Translations under genes and position numbers: made by a program
NCBI GenBank assembly: GCA_025357175.1
Contig: JANXPS010000067.1
Coordinates: forward strand, 1 to 16,981
Reading direction: 5' to 3'
DNA: 16,981 nucleotides
From: Deltaproteobacteria bacterium
Lineage (GTDB): Bacteria > Desulfobacterota > Deferrimicrobia > Deferrimicrobiales > Deferrimicrobiaceae
The notes under the pieces: model-generated
What the model saw: the letters and a program-made list of their open reading frames with translations, nothing else
What the model was told of the DNA's origin: nothing
The model's database searches: none
In this document: piece after piece, positions 1 to 8,328 of the stretch
Layout: each line of letters opens with the position of its first letter
Numbering within the stretch: the stretch's first letter is position 1

Positions 1-1856
1 CCGGCTTCCTGGCCACGGGCGGCGCGCGGCCCGGCCAGGAACTGCTCTCCGCGATGGGCAATGCCCTGGCGCATCGGGGCCCCGACGGATCGGGCGAGTG
101 GCTGTCGTCCGACGGACGCGCGGGGTTGGCGCACCGGCGCCTCGCCATCCTCGACCTTTCCCCCGGCGGAGCCCAGCCCATGGCTTCCGCCGACGGCCGG
201 TTCGTCATCTCCTTCAACGGCGAAGTGTTCAATTACCGGGAGATCCGGGACGAATTGAAAGGACGCGGACACCGCTTCGTCAGCGACTCGGACACCGAAG
301 TGATGCTGGCCGCCTGCCTGGAGTGGGGGCTGGAGGGGGCCGTCTCGCGCTTTATCGGCATGTTCGCCTTCGCGTTGTGGGACGGGCGCGAGAAGACGCT
401 CGCGCTCGTGCGCGACCGGCTCGGCATCAAGCCGCTGTTTCTCGGTCGCGCCCCCGGACTGGTCCTGTTCGCGTCCGAGCTCAAGGGGATCATGGCGTGC
501 TCGGCCTTCCCGCGAGAGGTCGACCGGAGCGCCCTTCAGCACTTCCTGTCGTTCCAGTACGTTCCGGCGCCCCACGCGATCTTCCGCGGAACGGAAAAGG
601 TGATGCCCGGGCACATCGTGACGTTTGCGGCCGACGGGAGCCGGACCGACCGCCGCTACTGGGCGCTCGCCGACCGATGGGACCCCCGGGCGGGGAAGGG
701 ACGCAGCGAGGGGGATCTTCTCGATGAGTTGAAGGAGCTGCTCGCGTCCTCGATCCGCTACCGGATGATCAGCGACGTCCCGCTGGGCGCATTCCTCTCC
801 GGCGGCATCGACTCGTCGCTGGTGGTGGCGCTGATGCAGCGCGAAGCGCCCGGGGCGGTCAAGACGTTCTCGATCGGTTTCCGCGATCGGGCGTACGACG
901 AATCCGGCCATGCCAGGGCCGTCGCGGCGCACCTCGGAACCGAGCACCACGAAAAGATCTGCACCGCCGGGGAGGCGCTGTCGCTCGTGCGGAAAATCCC
1001 CGACGCCTACGACGAGCCGTTCGCCGATTCTTCGGCGATCCCGACGATGCTCCTTTCGGCATTCACGCGGGAACACGTCACCGTCAGTCTTTCTGGAGAC
1101 GGCGGCGACGAGCTGTTCTGCGGCTATCCCCGCTACGACTGGATCCGGCTGGCCGGCATGCTCAAGAACATCCCGGCGGCGCTGCGTGTCCCCGCCTGCC
1201 ACCTCCTGGCCCGCATCCCGAACCACAAGGTGCAAAGAGGCGCGGAGACGCTGCTCCACGACGACAAGGCGCAACTCTATTTCCACACGGTGGGCATCAT
1301 CGAACGCCGACGGCTGCCCGAGCTGGTTTCCGACGTGGCGGACGATTCCGGCCTGCCCTGGTTCGAAACGTTCCGCGACCCGCGCTGGGGCGGCGTCGAG
1401 CAACGGGCGATGGCGACCGACATACTGACCTATCTGCCCGACGACATCCTGGCGAAAGTCGACCGCGCCTCGATGGCGTATTCGCTCGAGGCACGCGTCC
1501 CGCTGCTCGACCACCGGATCGTCGAGTTCGCGGCCAGGCTGCCGCTGGCGGTCAAGCGGCGGGGCGGGATGAAGAAATACCTGTTGCGGAAGGCGCTGCA
1601 CGAGCTCGTCCCGCGCGAACTGGTCGAGCGGCCGAAGATGGGGTTCGGCATCCCGCTGAACCGGTGGCTACGCAACGAGCTCAGGCCGCTGCTCGACGAA
1701 TACCTTTCGCCCGAGCGGGTGCGCCGGGAGGGTTTCCTGAAACCGGAGGGTGTCAGGCGGCTCGTGGACGAACACCTGTCTGGGGCGCGCGACCATCAGT
1801 ACCGGGTCTGGGCGCTGCTTGTTTTCGCGATGTGGCGGGAACGCTGGCTGGGTTAA
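1..1856 (+). CDS. asnB: Asparagine synthase, glutamine-hydrolysing (5' end outside the window)
   Basis: It transfers the amide nitrogen of glutamine to aspartate using ATP in the cytoplasm; relatives often sit in polysaccharide or exosortase clusters and may amidate other substrates. The open frame runs into the left edge: the first in-frame codons (from base 3) read GFLATGG, which in the family directly follows the N-terminal MCGI with catalytic Cys2, so the ATG at 54 is not the start and only a few codons are missing. Visible glutaminase motifs are AHRGPDGSG, FNGEVFNYREI and RDRLGIKPLF. The synthetase domain has the ATP PP-loop SGGIDSS (about 796-818), SLSGDGGDELFCGY (about 1087-1128) and the C-terminal block ASMAYSLEARVPLLDHR. 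The remaining ~620 residues match the usual 600-640 of this branch. The gene is followed by 145 bp without a clear terminator. The family call is firm; the exact substrate is not. Confidence 0.93.
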   Translation, partial: GFLATGGARPGQELLSAMGNALAHRGPDGSGEWLSSDGRAGLAHRRLAILDLSPGGAQPMASADGRFVISFNGEVFNYREIRDELKGRGHRFVSDSDTEVMLAACLEWGLEGAVSRFIGMFAFALWDGREKTLALVRDRLGIKPLFLGRAPGLVLFASELKGIMACSAFPREVDRSALQHFLSFQYVPAPHAIFRGTEKVMPGHIVTFAADGSRTDRRYWALADRWDPRAGKGRSEGDLLDELKELLASSIRYRMISDVPLGAFLSGGIDSSLVVALMQREAPGAVKTFSIGFRDRAYDESGHARAVAAHLGTEHHEKICTAGEALSLVRKIPDAYDEPFADSSAIPTMLLSAFTREHVTVSLSGDGGDELFCGYPRYDWIRLAGMLKNIPAALRVPACHLLARIPNHKVQRGAETLLHDDKAQLYFHTVGIIERRRLPELVSDVADDSGLPWFETFRDPRWGGVEQRAMATDILTYLPDDILAKVDRASMAYSLEARVPLLDHRIVEFAARLPLAVKRRGGMKKYLLRKALHELVPRELVERPKMGFGIPLNRWLRNELRPLLDEYLSPERVRREGFLKPEGVRRLVDEHLSGARDHQYRVWALLVFAMWRERWLG

Positions 1857-2001
1857 GGCCGCCTCAAAACCTGATCGAATCCCCGTTCCCGAGATAGCTG
1901 TCGCTGCGGCTGCCGCCCGATTCATCCGTTGAACAGCGCCTCCCGCGAGGTTGCCGGTACGCCGTGTTGACTTATCGGGGCCGCGCCGTGATGATTGACG
2001 G

Positions 2002-2655
2002 ATGCTGCTGAAAATAGAGGACACCGCCAGACTGCTCGACGTCTCCGAAAAAGAGGTCGTCCAGTGGATCCGGAAGGACGGGCTTCCGGCCGCCCTCATC
2101 GACGGTCGATACGAGATCAACCGCGTCGAGCTGCTCGAGTGGGCGAACGAAAACGGCGTGGTCATCCCGCCCGACCTGCTCGCCGTCGCCGGCGCCGACA
2201 GCACGGTGCTTCCCTCGCTTCGCGCGGCGCTTGCGGCGGGCGGCATCCACTACGACGTGCCGGGCGAGGACAAGGCGTCGGTGCTTCGCCACGTGGTGTC
2301 GCTGCTGCCGGTCCCGCCGGGCGTCGACGCCGCTTTCCTGCTCGAGGTGCTTTTCGCGCGGGAAGCGCTGGGCACGACGGCCGTCGGGAACGGGATCGCG
2401 ATCCCGCACGTCCGCCACCCGATCCTGCTCCACATGGCGACGCCCTCGATCACGCTCTGCTTCCTGCGCACCCCGATCGACTTCGAGGCGCCCGACGGCA
2501 AGCCGGTCCGCATCCTGTTCACGCTGACGACGCCCACGGTGCGCAGCCACCTGCACCTGCTCTCCCGCCTCGCCTACGCGCTGCGCGACCCGGCCTTCAA
2601 GGCGGCGCTCGAGCAGCCGGACAACGCCGCGGGGATCCTGGCAGCGCTCGACTAG
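2002..2655 (+). CDS. Helix-turn-helix / PTS EIIA(Ntr)-type fusion protein
   Basis: The 217-residue protein has two parts. Residues 1-50 resemble an excisionase/MerR-like helix-turn-helix (IEDTARLLDVSEKEVVQWIRKDGLPA, written here as two adjacent motifs: IEDTARLLDVSEKEV and VQWIRKDGLPA). Residues ~65-217 resemble the PtsN/FruA type of phosphotransferase EIIA domain, with the phospho-acceptor motif GNGIAIPHVRHP placing the expected active histidine at His136. In the family such EIIA domains receive phosphate from HPr/NPr and act in regulation rather than sugar transport. A DNA-binding domain on the same chain suggests phosphorylation-controlled DNA binding, which is inference. An in-frame stop at 1996-1998 makes ATG 2002 the first possible ATG start; no good Shine-Dalgarno precedes it. 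It converges on the HyfB-like gene with only 21 bp between the stop codons. Confidence 0.85.
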   Translation: MLLKIEDTARLLDVSEKEVVQWIRKDGLPAALIDGRYEINRVELLEWANENGVVIPPDLLAVAGADSTVLPSLRAALAAGGIHYDVPGEDKASVLRHVVSLLPVPPGVDAAFLLEVLFAREALGTTAVGNGIAIPHVRHPILLHMATPSITLCFLRTPIDFEAPDGKPVRILFTLTTPTVRSHLHLLSRLAYALRDPAFKAALEQPDNAAGILAALD

Positions 2656-2676
2656 CAGACCGCATTTCCCGCCGCG

Positions 2677-4659
2677 CTAGAAGCTGAGCAACACCACGAG
2701 CGTCACGAGAGTGTAAAGGATGTAGAGGTGGAGATGGCCGTGCTGCGTCTTCCGGACGCCCACCAGCTTCGAATAGGCCTTCTCGAGCAGCGGCAGGTAG
2801 ACCAGTTCCAGCACGGCTTCGGGAATATGGCTTCGAAAGCGCGATCCGCCGGGAAACAGCCCCTCGACCGGCTTGCTCTCCCGGTGCGGATGCAGGACTC
2901 CCTCGAAAATGCCCACCACCATCCCGGCGAACGAAGAGGCGCTGTATTGCATGCGGGCCGTCGGCGCGATGTAGCCGCAACTCCAGGTCGCGTCCGCGGC
3001 CGCCCCCTCCGCCCGTATCCGGCGCAGCAGCAGCCACCCGGAGGCGGCGGCGAGCGCCACAAGAAAAAGATTGAGCGCGGCGATCCAGCCGAGCGGCGCA
3101 ACCGAAGCGAGGGTCCCGCCCGATCCGGCGAGCGACGGCCGCCAGGCAAGCACCGCGTTGTCGAGCATCCGGGCCACCGACATCGGCGCGAAGCCGATCG
3201 CGGCGCAGACGAGGGCGAGAAGCGCCATCGGCGCCACCATTTCCCGCGGTTCCGGGTGGGCTTCTCCCGAATGCGGCCGGCGGGGTTCCCCGAGGAAAAC
3301 GACCCCGTACACCTTGACGAAACAGGCGGTCGCGAGGCCGCCGATCAGCGCGAGCGCCGGAGCGGACAGCGCCGAAAAAGCCGCCGTGGACATGTCGCGG
3401 GACAGCGCTCCCCTGAACAGCCCCAGGTAGATCAGCAGTTCGCTTATGAAGCCGTTCAGCGGCGGAAGACCGCAGATCGCCACCGCGCCCACGAGGAAGA
3501 AGACGGCCGTCCACGGCACGCGCCGCGCGAGCCCCCCCATCCGGTCGATCTCCCGGGTGCCCGCGGCGTGGATTGCGGAGCCGGCGCAAAGGAACAGCAG
3601 CGCCTTGAATGTCGAGTGGTTGACGACGTGGAGCAGCGCGCCCGCCATGCCGAGCAGCGCGAGGGCGCCGTTGCCGGTGGCCTGCCCGATCAGCGCGACG
3701 CCGATTCCCATGAAGATGATCCCGACGTTCTCGATGCTGTGGTAAGCCAGCAGCCGTTTCAGGTCGTGCTGCGCGATCGCGAAGGCGACGCCGAAAACGC
3801 CGGAGACGACGCCGAACAGCAGCAGCGCGATCCCCCACCAGGCCGGGACGGCGAAGAAGAAGGAAAGGGTCCGGACCAGCCCGTAGACGCCGACCTTGAG
3901 TATCACGCCCGACATGATGGCGGAGACGTGGCTCGGGGCGTTCGCGTGCGCCGACGGAAGCCAGATGTGGAACGGCATCAGCCCCGCCTTCAGCCCGAAG
4001 GCGACGAGGGCGACCGGGAACAGGATTGCCGGCAAATCGCCCGCGGCGGAAATCGAACCGGCGGCGGGGAACAGGAACGACCCCGATGCGCCCGCAAGCA
4101 TCGCGAAGAGCGCGAACAGCGCCAGGGTGGATACGTGCGTGGTGACCATGTAGAGAAGGCCCGCCTCCCGCACCGCCGCTTGGTCGTCCTCGGTCGTCAG
4201 GACGAACCAGGCCGAAAGGGCCATGATCTCCCAAGCGAACAGGAAGAGGATGGCGTCGCGCGCCAGGAGGACCCAGGCCATCGACCCGGTCAGCAACCCG
4301 AGGAACAGCGTCAGCTTTCGGACAGTTCGGGGATTTCCGGACGCCGGCCAGTACCGGAGCCCGTAGACGGCGCAGCAGCCGGAGACGAGGAATAAGGGGA
4401 TGAGGAACAGGGCGGAGAGCGGGTCGAGCGCCGCTTCCATCGGACCGAACGGCAGCGTCCACATGAGGATGAACGACTCGGTCTCCCCGGACAGGAGCGT
4501 CGCGATCGCGGAACCGACGCCCAGCAGGGCGGAAAACGTCAGCACGACGACGGACAGCTTCTGCCCTTTCGCGGCGGAAAGCGCCGGGAACAGCATCGGC
4601 GCCCCCGACAGGGCGGCCAGCAGGGAAGCGATGATCAGAAGCGTTCCGGGCGCGAGCAT
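2677..4659 (-). CDS. HyfB/HycC-like proton-conducting membrane subunit, copy 1 of Ehr-like complex
   Basis: This 660-residue polytopic membrane protein belongs to the NuoL/NuoM/Mrp antiporter-like family, hydrogenase-4 subunit B branch, which carries ion translocation. From the chosen start, the landmark residues are Glu144 in FAWEIMALSAWF, Lys224 in FGLKAGLMPFHIW, and the family signature LPSAHANAPSHVSA followed by Lys255. A later block LLAYHSIENVGIIFMG is also typical, and all key charged residues are present. I chose ATG 4659 (MLAPGTLL) because AGAGG lies 5 nt upstream of it. The alternatives at 4680 and 4740 have no good ribosome-binding site, although the frame stays open to 5055. The protein aligns over its full length with the divergently transcribed gene at 4760. 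It is transcribed alone, away from the other subunits. What it adds to the complex is unknown: it may be a second pump module or an alternative subunit. Confidence 0.9.
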   Translation of the reverse strand: MLAPGTLLIIASLLAALSGAPMLFPALSAAKGQKLSVVVLTFSALLGVGSAIATLLSGETESFILMWTLPFGPMEAALDPLSALFLIPLFLVSGCCAVYGLRYWPASGNPRTVRKLTLFLGLLTGSMAWVLLARDAILFLFAWEIMALSAWFVLTTEDDQAAVREAGLLYMVTTHVSTLALFALFAMLAGASGSFLFPAAGSISAAGDLPAILFPVALVAFGLKAGLMPFHIWLPSAHANAPSHVSAIMSGVILKVGVYGLVRTLSFFFAVPAWWGIALLLFGVVSGVFGVAFAIAQHDLKRLLAYHSIENVGIIFMGIGVALIGQATGNGALALLGMAGALLHVVNHSTFKALLFLCAGSAIHAAGTREIDRMGGLARRVPWTAVFFLVGAVAICGLPPLNGFISELLIYLGLFRGALSRDMSTAAFSALSAPALALIGGLATACFVKVYGVVFLGEPRRPHSGEAHPEPREMVAPMALLALVCAAIGFAPMSVARMLDNAVLAWRPSLAGSGGTLASVAPLGWIAALNLFLVALAAASGWLLLRRIRAEGAAADATWSCGYIAPTARMQYSASSFAGMVVGIFEGVLHPHRESKPVEGLFPGGSRFRSHIPEAVLELVYLPLLEKAYSKLVGVRKTQHGHLHLYILYTLVTLVVLLSF

Positions 4660-4759
4660 GCCCACCTCTTCCATTTCCATCGTGAAAACAGCCGTGAACC
4701 GTTTGGAAATGTTGCCGAACTCGCCGAAATAATATAACATTTCGCCTGGAGATGCGCCG
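4660..4759. promoter_or_regulatory. Divergent promoter region between the two HyfB-like genes
   Basis: The 100-bp spacer separates two divergent paralogous genes and contains an AT-rich patch (AAATAATATAACAT, about 4727-4740) that stands out in this GC-rich sequence. On the plus strand, TTGCCG (4712-4717) and TATAAC (4733-4738) have a 15-bp spacing, shorter than ideal. On the minus strand, TATATT can be read in the same patch without a good -35. A bidirectional promoter is expected from gene arrangement, but I cannot fix its boxes. No sigma-54 GG-N10-GC pair was found here. Confidence 0.45.
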
Positions 4760-6757
4760 ATGATTTTCGATTCGGGGATTTTCCCCGACCCTGTGATATG
4801 CCTTTGCGCGGCGGCAGGGACGATCGCGCTGTCCGGATTCCCCGGCCTTTTTCTTTCCCGAAGCCCCGGAACGGGGCAACGCGTCGCCGCCCTGCTGTCG
4901 GTCCTTGCCTCCCTGACCGGCCTTGCGGCGGCCGTCGGACTGTTGCTCGTCCCGCGCTCGGAAACGTGGCTCCTCGACTGGAACCTGCCGTTCGGCCCCT
5001 GCGAACTTGCGGCCGACCCCCTGTCGGCGCTGTTCCTGATCCCCGTATTCCTCATATGCGGCTGCGGCTCCCTCTACGCCCTGGCCTATTGGCCGGGCGA
5101 GGCAAACCGCCGGACCGAGCCGGCGCTGACCTTTTTCTTCGGCCTCCTTTCCGCATCGATGGCATTTCTCCTGCTGGCCAGGAACGGCGTGCTGTTCCTC
5201 TCGGCCTGGGAGATCATGGCGATCTCGGGCTGGTTCCTGCTGGTCACCGAACACCGGGAAACGGAGGTCCGCAAGGCGGGGATCGTCTATCTCGTCGCCA
5301 CCCACACGGGCACCGTCGGGCTGTTCATCCTGTTCGCGCAGCTTCGGGCCGCAACCGGAACCTTCGTCTTCCCCCCGCTTCACTCGCTCGATCCGGCTGC
5401 CGGCGCCTCGGTCATGTTCCTGGCCGCCCTGATCGGGTTCGGCGCGAAGTCGGGGCTGATGCCGTTCCACATCTGGCTCCCCTCCGCCCACGCCAACGCC
5501 CCGAGCCACGTCTCCGCGCTCCTGTCGGGCGTCATGCTCAAGATGGGCGTTTACGGAATGCTGCGAACCCTCTTCTTCTTCCGGGCTCCCCTGCCGTGGT
5601 GGGGGATCCTCCTCCTCGTCCTCGGCGGCGCCTCGACGGTGCTCGGAATCGTCTTCGCCTCCGCGCAGCGCGACGTGAAGCGGTTGCTCGCCTGCAGCAG
5701 CATCGAGAATATCGGCATCATCTATCTCGGGATCGGCGCCGGGGTCTACGCCACCGCGACGGGAAACGCGCCCCTCGCGCTTCTGTGTCTCGCAGGCGCG
5801 CTGCTCCACGCGCTCAACCACAGCCTCTTCAAGCCGCTCCTGTTCCTCGGATCCGGCGCGATCATCCACGCCGCCGGCACGCGCGAGCTCGACCGGATGG
5901 GCGGGCTGTCCCGGCGTCTCCCGTGGACCTCGGCCTTCTTCCTCGTCGGCTCCGTGGCGATCTGCGGCCTTCCGCCGCTGAACGGCTTCGCGGGCGAGTT
6001 CCTCCTCTACTTCTCCTTCCTGTCCGAGGCGAGGTCCGCGCCGGTCCCCTGGATGGCGCTGCTCGCCCCGCTGCTGGCGCTCGCGGGCGGAATCGCGGTC
6101 GCTTCCTTCGTGAAGGCGTACGGGGTCGCGTTCCTCGGCGCCCCCCGGACCCAAAAAGCCGCCCGGGGGCACGAATCGAAATGGCCGATGCTCGCCCCCA
6201 TGGCGCTTCTCGCGTTCCTGTGCATCCTGTTCGGCGTCTATCCGCAGCCGCTGGTGCGCCTGGCGGAATCGGCGGCCGGAAGCGTCCTGCCGTGGCCCAT
6301 CGTCCCCGAATGGCGCGTCGCCTCGCGGATTCCCCTCGAGTTCCTGACCGGAGTCTGGGCATTTCTGCTGGGCGGCTGTCTCCTCGCGGGCATCCTGTAC
6401 TTCCGCCGCATCCGGGCGCTGCCCGTTGCCGCGAGCGAAACATGGGGGTGCGGCTACCTCGCGCCCACGCCCCGGATGCAATACACCGGCGCCTCCTTTT
6501 CCGAAATACTGACCGGCCTCTTCGCGGGCGCTGTTCGCCCCTCCGAAAACGTGCCGGCGATCGAGGGGCCTACGCCCCACGCGTCGCACTACCGTTTTTC
6601 CCCGACCGAATCGCTGCTTGAACGCGGGATTCTTCCTGCGCTCTCGTGGGTCGCCGGCTCCTTCTCCCTGCTCCGGCGGTTCCAGCACGGCCAGATGAAC
6701 GTGTACATGCTCTATATCTTCGTCACCCTTTTCCTGCTCATGATATGGGTACCGTAA
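4760..6757 (+). CDS. HyfB/HycC-like proton-conducting membrane subunit, copy 2; first gene of Ehr-like operon
   Basis: This 665-residue antiporter-like membrane protein is homologous to copy 1 along its whole length, with shared blocks DPLSALFLIP, HIWLPSAHANAPSHVSA, AICGLPPLNGF and CGYIAPT/CGYLAPT near the C terminus. The family's proton-path residues are in place: Glu151 (SAWEIMAISGWF), Lys230 (FGAKSGLMPFH), His237 and Lys261. ATG 4760 is preceded by GGAG with an 8-nt spacer. The stop codon overlaps the start of the next gene (TAATG), which indicates translational coupling. It is the first gene of a tightly packed operon of hydrogenase-4-like subunits. In the known complexes this subunit sits at the distal end of the membrane arm and translocates protons or Na+; which ion is used cannot be read here. 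Confidence 0.92.
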   Translation: MIFDSGIFPDPVICLCAAAGTIALSGFPGLFLSRSPGTGQRVAALLSVLASLTGLAAAVGLLLVPRSETWLLDWNLPFGPCELAADPLSALFLIPVFLICGCGSLYALAYWPGEANRRTEPALTFFFGLLSASMAFLLLARNGVLFLSAWEIMAISGWFLLVTEHRETEVRKAGIVYLVATHTGTVGLFILFAQLRAATGTFVFPPLHSLDPAAGASVMFLAALIGFGAKSGLMPFHIWLPSAHANAPSHVSALLSGVMLKMGVYGMLRTLFFFRAPLPWWGILLLVLGGASTVLGIVFASAQRDVKRLLACSSIENIGIIYLGIGAGVYATATGNAPLALLCLAGALLHALNHSLFKPLLFLGSGAIIHAAGTRELDRMGGLSRRLPWTSAFFLVGSVAICGLPPLNGFAGEFLLYFSFLSEARSAPVPWMALLAPLLALAGGIAVASFVKAYGVAFLGAPRTQKAARGHESKWPMLAPMALLAFLCILFGVYPQPLVRLAESAAGSVLPWPIVPEWRVASRIPLEFLTGVWAFLLGGCLLAGILYFRRIRALPVAASETWGCGYLAPTPRMQYTGASFSEILTGLFAGAVRPSENVPAIEGPTPHASHYRFSPTESLLERGILPALSWVAGSFSLLRRFQHGQMNVYMLYIFVTLFLLMIWVP

Positions 6758-7674
6758 TGGCTGCCATCGTCGACATGGTCGTCCACCTGCTGCTCGTAAT
6801 CCTGATGCCCCCTTTGCTGCTCGGGGTCATCGGGAAGACCAAGGCGCTGTTCGCGGGTCGGGTCGGCGCCCCTTTCCTCCAGCCTTACCACGACATCATC
6901 CGGCTGTTCCGCAAGGGCTCCGTCTTCAGCCGCACCACGACCTGGCTGTTCCGGGCGGGCCCGGTCGTGACGCTCGCGGCCACCGCGACCGCGGCGCTGC
7001 TGATCCCGTTCGGCAACCACGAGGCGCCCGTTTCCTTCGCAGGCGACGCAATCCTGTTCGCATACCTGTTCGGGCTGGGCCGCTTCTTCACGACGGTCGC
7101 AGCCCTCGACACCGGATCCAGCTTCGAGGGAATGGGTGCCGCGCGCGAGGTCACTTTCTCCTGCCTGGCCGAGCCCGCGCTCTTCTTCGCCCTCGTCACG
7201 CTCGCCCGGGTGAGCGACAGCCTTTCCCTCTCGACCATGCTCACGCGCGTGTCGGCCGACATCTGGATCGGGGAGGGCGCCTCGATGCTGCTGCTGCTCA
7301 GCGGACTCTTCATCGTCCTTTTGTCCGAGAACTGCCGGATTCCGTTCGACGATCCGAACACCCACCTCGAGCTGACGATGATCCACGAAGTGATGGTGCT
7401 CGACCACAGCGGTCCCGCTTTCGGCTGCATCCTCTACGGCGCCGCGATGAAGCTGTTCCTGCTCGGCGCGTTCTTCATGAACGTCGCCCTTCCGTTCAAG
7501 AGCGGATCCGCGGCAGGCGACTGGGCATTTTTCATCTTCTCGATGATCGCCCTCGCGGTCGCGGTCGGGGTGGTCGAATCCGTCATGGCGAGGCTCCGCC
7601 TGGTCCGGATTCCGCAGCTGCTCGTCGCGGCCACGGTCCTGACCGCATTCTCGATGCTGCTGATCCTCAGATAG
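6757..7674 (+). CDS. HyfC/HycD/EchB-like (NuoH-type) membrane anchor subunit
   Basis: The 305-residue membrane protein belongs to the NuoH/HycD/EchB family, which anchors the hydrophilic arm and forms the link between the electron-transfer site and the ion-pumping subunits. The diagnostic block is residues 191-220, beginning ENCRIPFDDP and containing THLELTMIHEVMVLDHSGP, very close to the family consensus and rich in the conserved acidic residues. The N-terminal part has the usual GRVGAPFLQPYHDIIRLFRKG loop (given here as GRVGAPFLQP and YHDIIRLFRKG). ATG 6757 overlaps the previous stop codon. ATG 6745, four codons upstream in the same frame, cannot be excluded, since neither has a strong ribosome-binding site. 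The next gene follows after 8 bp. Confidence 0.92.
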   Translation: MAAIVDMVVHLLLVILMPPLLLGVIGKTKALFAGRVGAPFLQPYHDIIRLFRKGSVFSRTTTWLFRAGPVVTLAATATAALLIPFGNHEAPVSFAGDAILFAYLFGLGRFFTTVAALDTGSSFEGMGAAREVTFSCLAEPALFFALVTLARVSDSLSLSTMLTRVSADIWIGEGASMLLLLSGLFIVLLSENCRIPFDDPNTHLELTMIHEVMVLDHSGPAFGCILYGAAMKLFLLGAFFMNVALPFKSGSAAGDWAFFIFSMIALAVAVGVVESVMARLRLVRIPQLLVAATVLTAFSMLLILR

Positions 7675-7682
7675 GTGGTGGA

Positions 7683-8327
7683 ATGAATTCGCTGGCCGAC
7701 CAGTTGCTCGTGCTCGTCATGCTCATCAACTTCGTGGTGCTGGGCTCAAGCCGCCTCGCGTTCTGCATCCAGGCGGTGGCCGCACAGGGCGTCATCCTCG
7801 GACTTCTGCCGGGCATCATCCACCCCTTTTCCTGGCACCTGGCGGGGATCACCGCCTGCATCCTGCTCGCGAAGGGGCTGATCATCCCCTGGCTCATCAA
7901 CGACGCGACCCGCAAGGCCCAGATCAAGCGGGAGGTCGAGCCCTTCGTCGGCTACGTGACCACGCTGCTGCTCGGCGCGGTCTTCACGGCGATGGCTTTC
8001 GTCTTCGCGGAACGGCTTCCGCTGGCGCCCGCCCACAAGGACCTGCTGGTGGTCCCGGCCTCCATCGCCACCCTCCTGACCGGCTTCCTCGTGCTGACCA
8101 CGCGTCGCAAGGCCATCTCCCAGGTCATCGGCTACCTGGTGCTCGAAAACGGGATCTTCATCTTCGGGCTCCTCTTGACCGAGGCGATGCCCGTGATGGT
8201 CGAGGCCGGGGTGCTGCTCGACCTGCTGGTCGGCATCTTCGTGATGGGCATCGTGATCAACCAGATCAGCCACGAGTTTTCCACGATCGACACGTCGCTG
8301 CTCAGCGCCCTGAAAGAGGAGTCGTAA
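7683..8327 (+). CDS. HyfE-like hydrogenase-4 membrane subunit
   Basis: This 214-residue hydrophobic protein matches the HyfE type, whose C-terminal half resembles NuoK. Around six to seven membrane segments are visible. The NuoK-like part includes GYLVLENGIFIFGLLLTEAM, with a membrane-embedded Glu, followed by a helix with VEAGVLLDLLVGIFVMGIV that also carries acidic residues. The protein ends with a hydrophilic tail (STIDTSLLSALKEES). AGGTGG just before ATG 7683 supports the start. It overlaps nothing, and the next start codon follows its stop by one base. In the complex it would help transmit conformational change along the membrane arm. Confidence 0.88.
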   Translation: MNSLADQLLVLVMLINFVVLGSSRLAFCIQAVAAQGVILGLLPGIIHPFSWHLAGITACILLAKGLIIPWLINDATRKAQIKREVEPFVGYVTTLLLGAVFTAMAFVFAERLPLAPAHKDLLVVPASIATLLTGFLVLTTRRKAISQVIGYLVLENGIFIFGLLLTEAMPVMVEAGVLLDLLVGIFVMGIVINQISHEFSTIDTSLLSALKEES

Positions 8328-8328
8328 C

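Noticed and set aside
1967..1995. TTGACT followed by GATGAT as a promoter for the EIIA-fusion gene
   Set aside because: The -10 match is poor, and the transcript would start at or inside the first codons.
2652..2680. CTAGC/GCTAG inverted repeat between the converging EIIA-fusion and HyfB-like genes as a terminator
   Set aside because: Only five pairs across a 19-nt loop and no T-run; it mainly reflects the two TAG stop codons facing each other.
2597..6688. Minus-strand open frame of 1363 codons across both HyfB-like genes
   Set aside because: It lies out of frame or antisense to two clearly recognisable membrane protein genes, and its product is Arg/Gly/Glu-rich without domains. It is a high-GC shadow.
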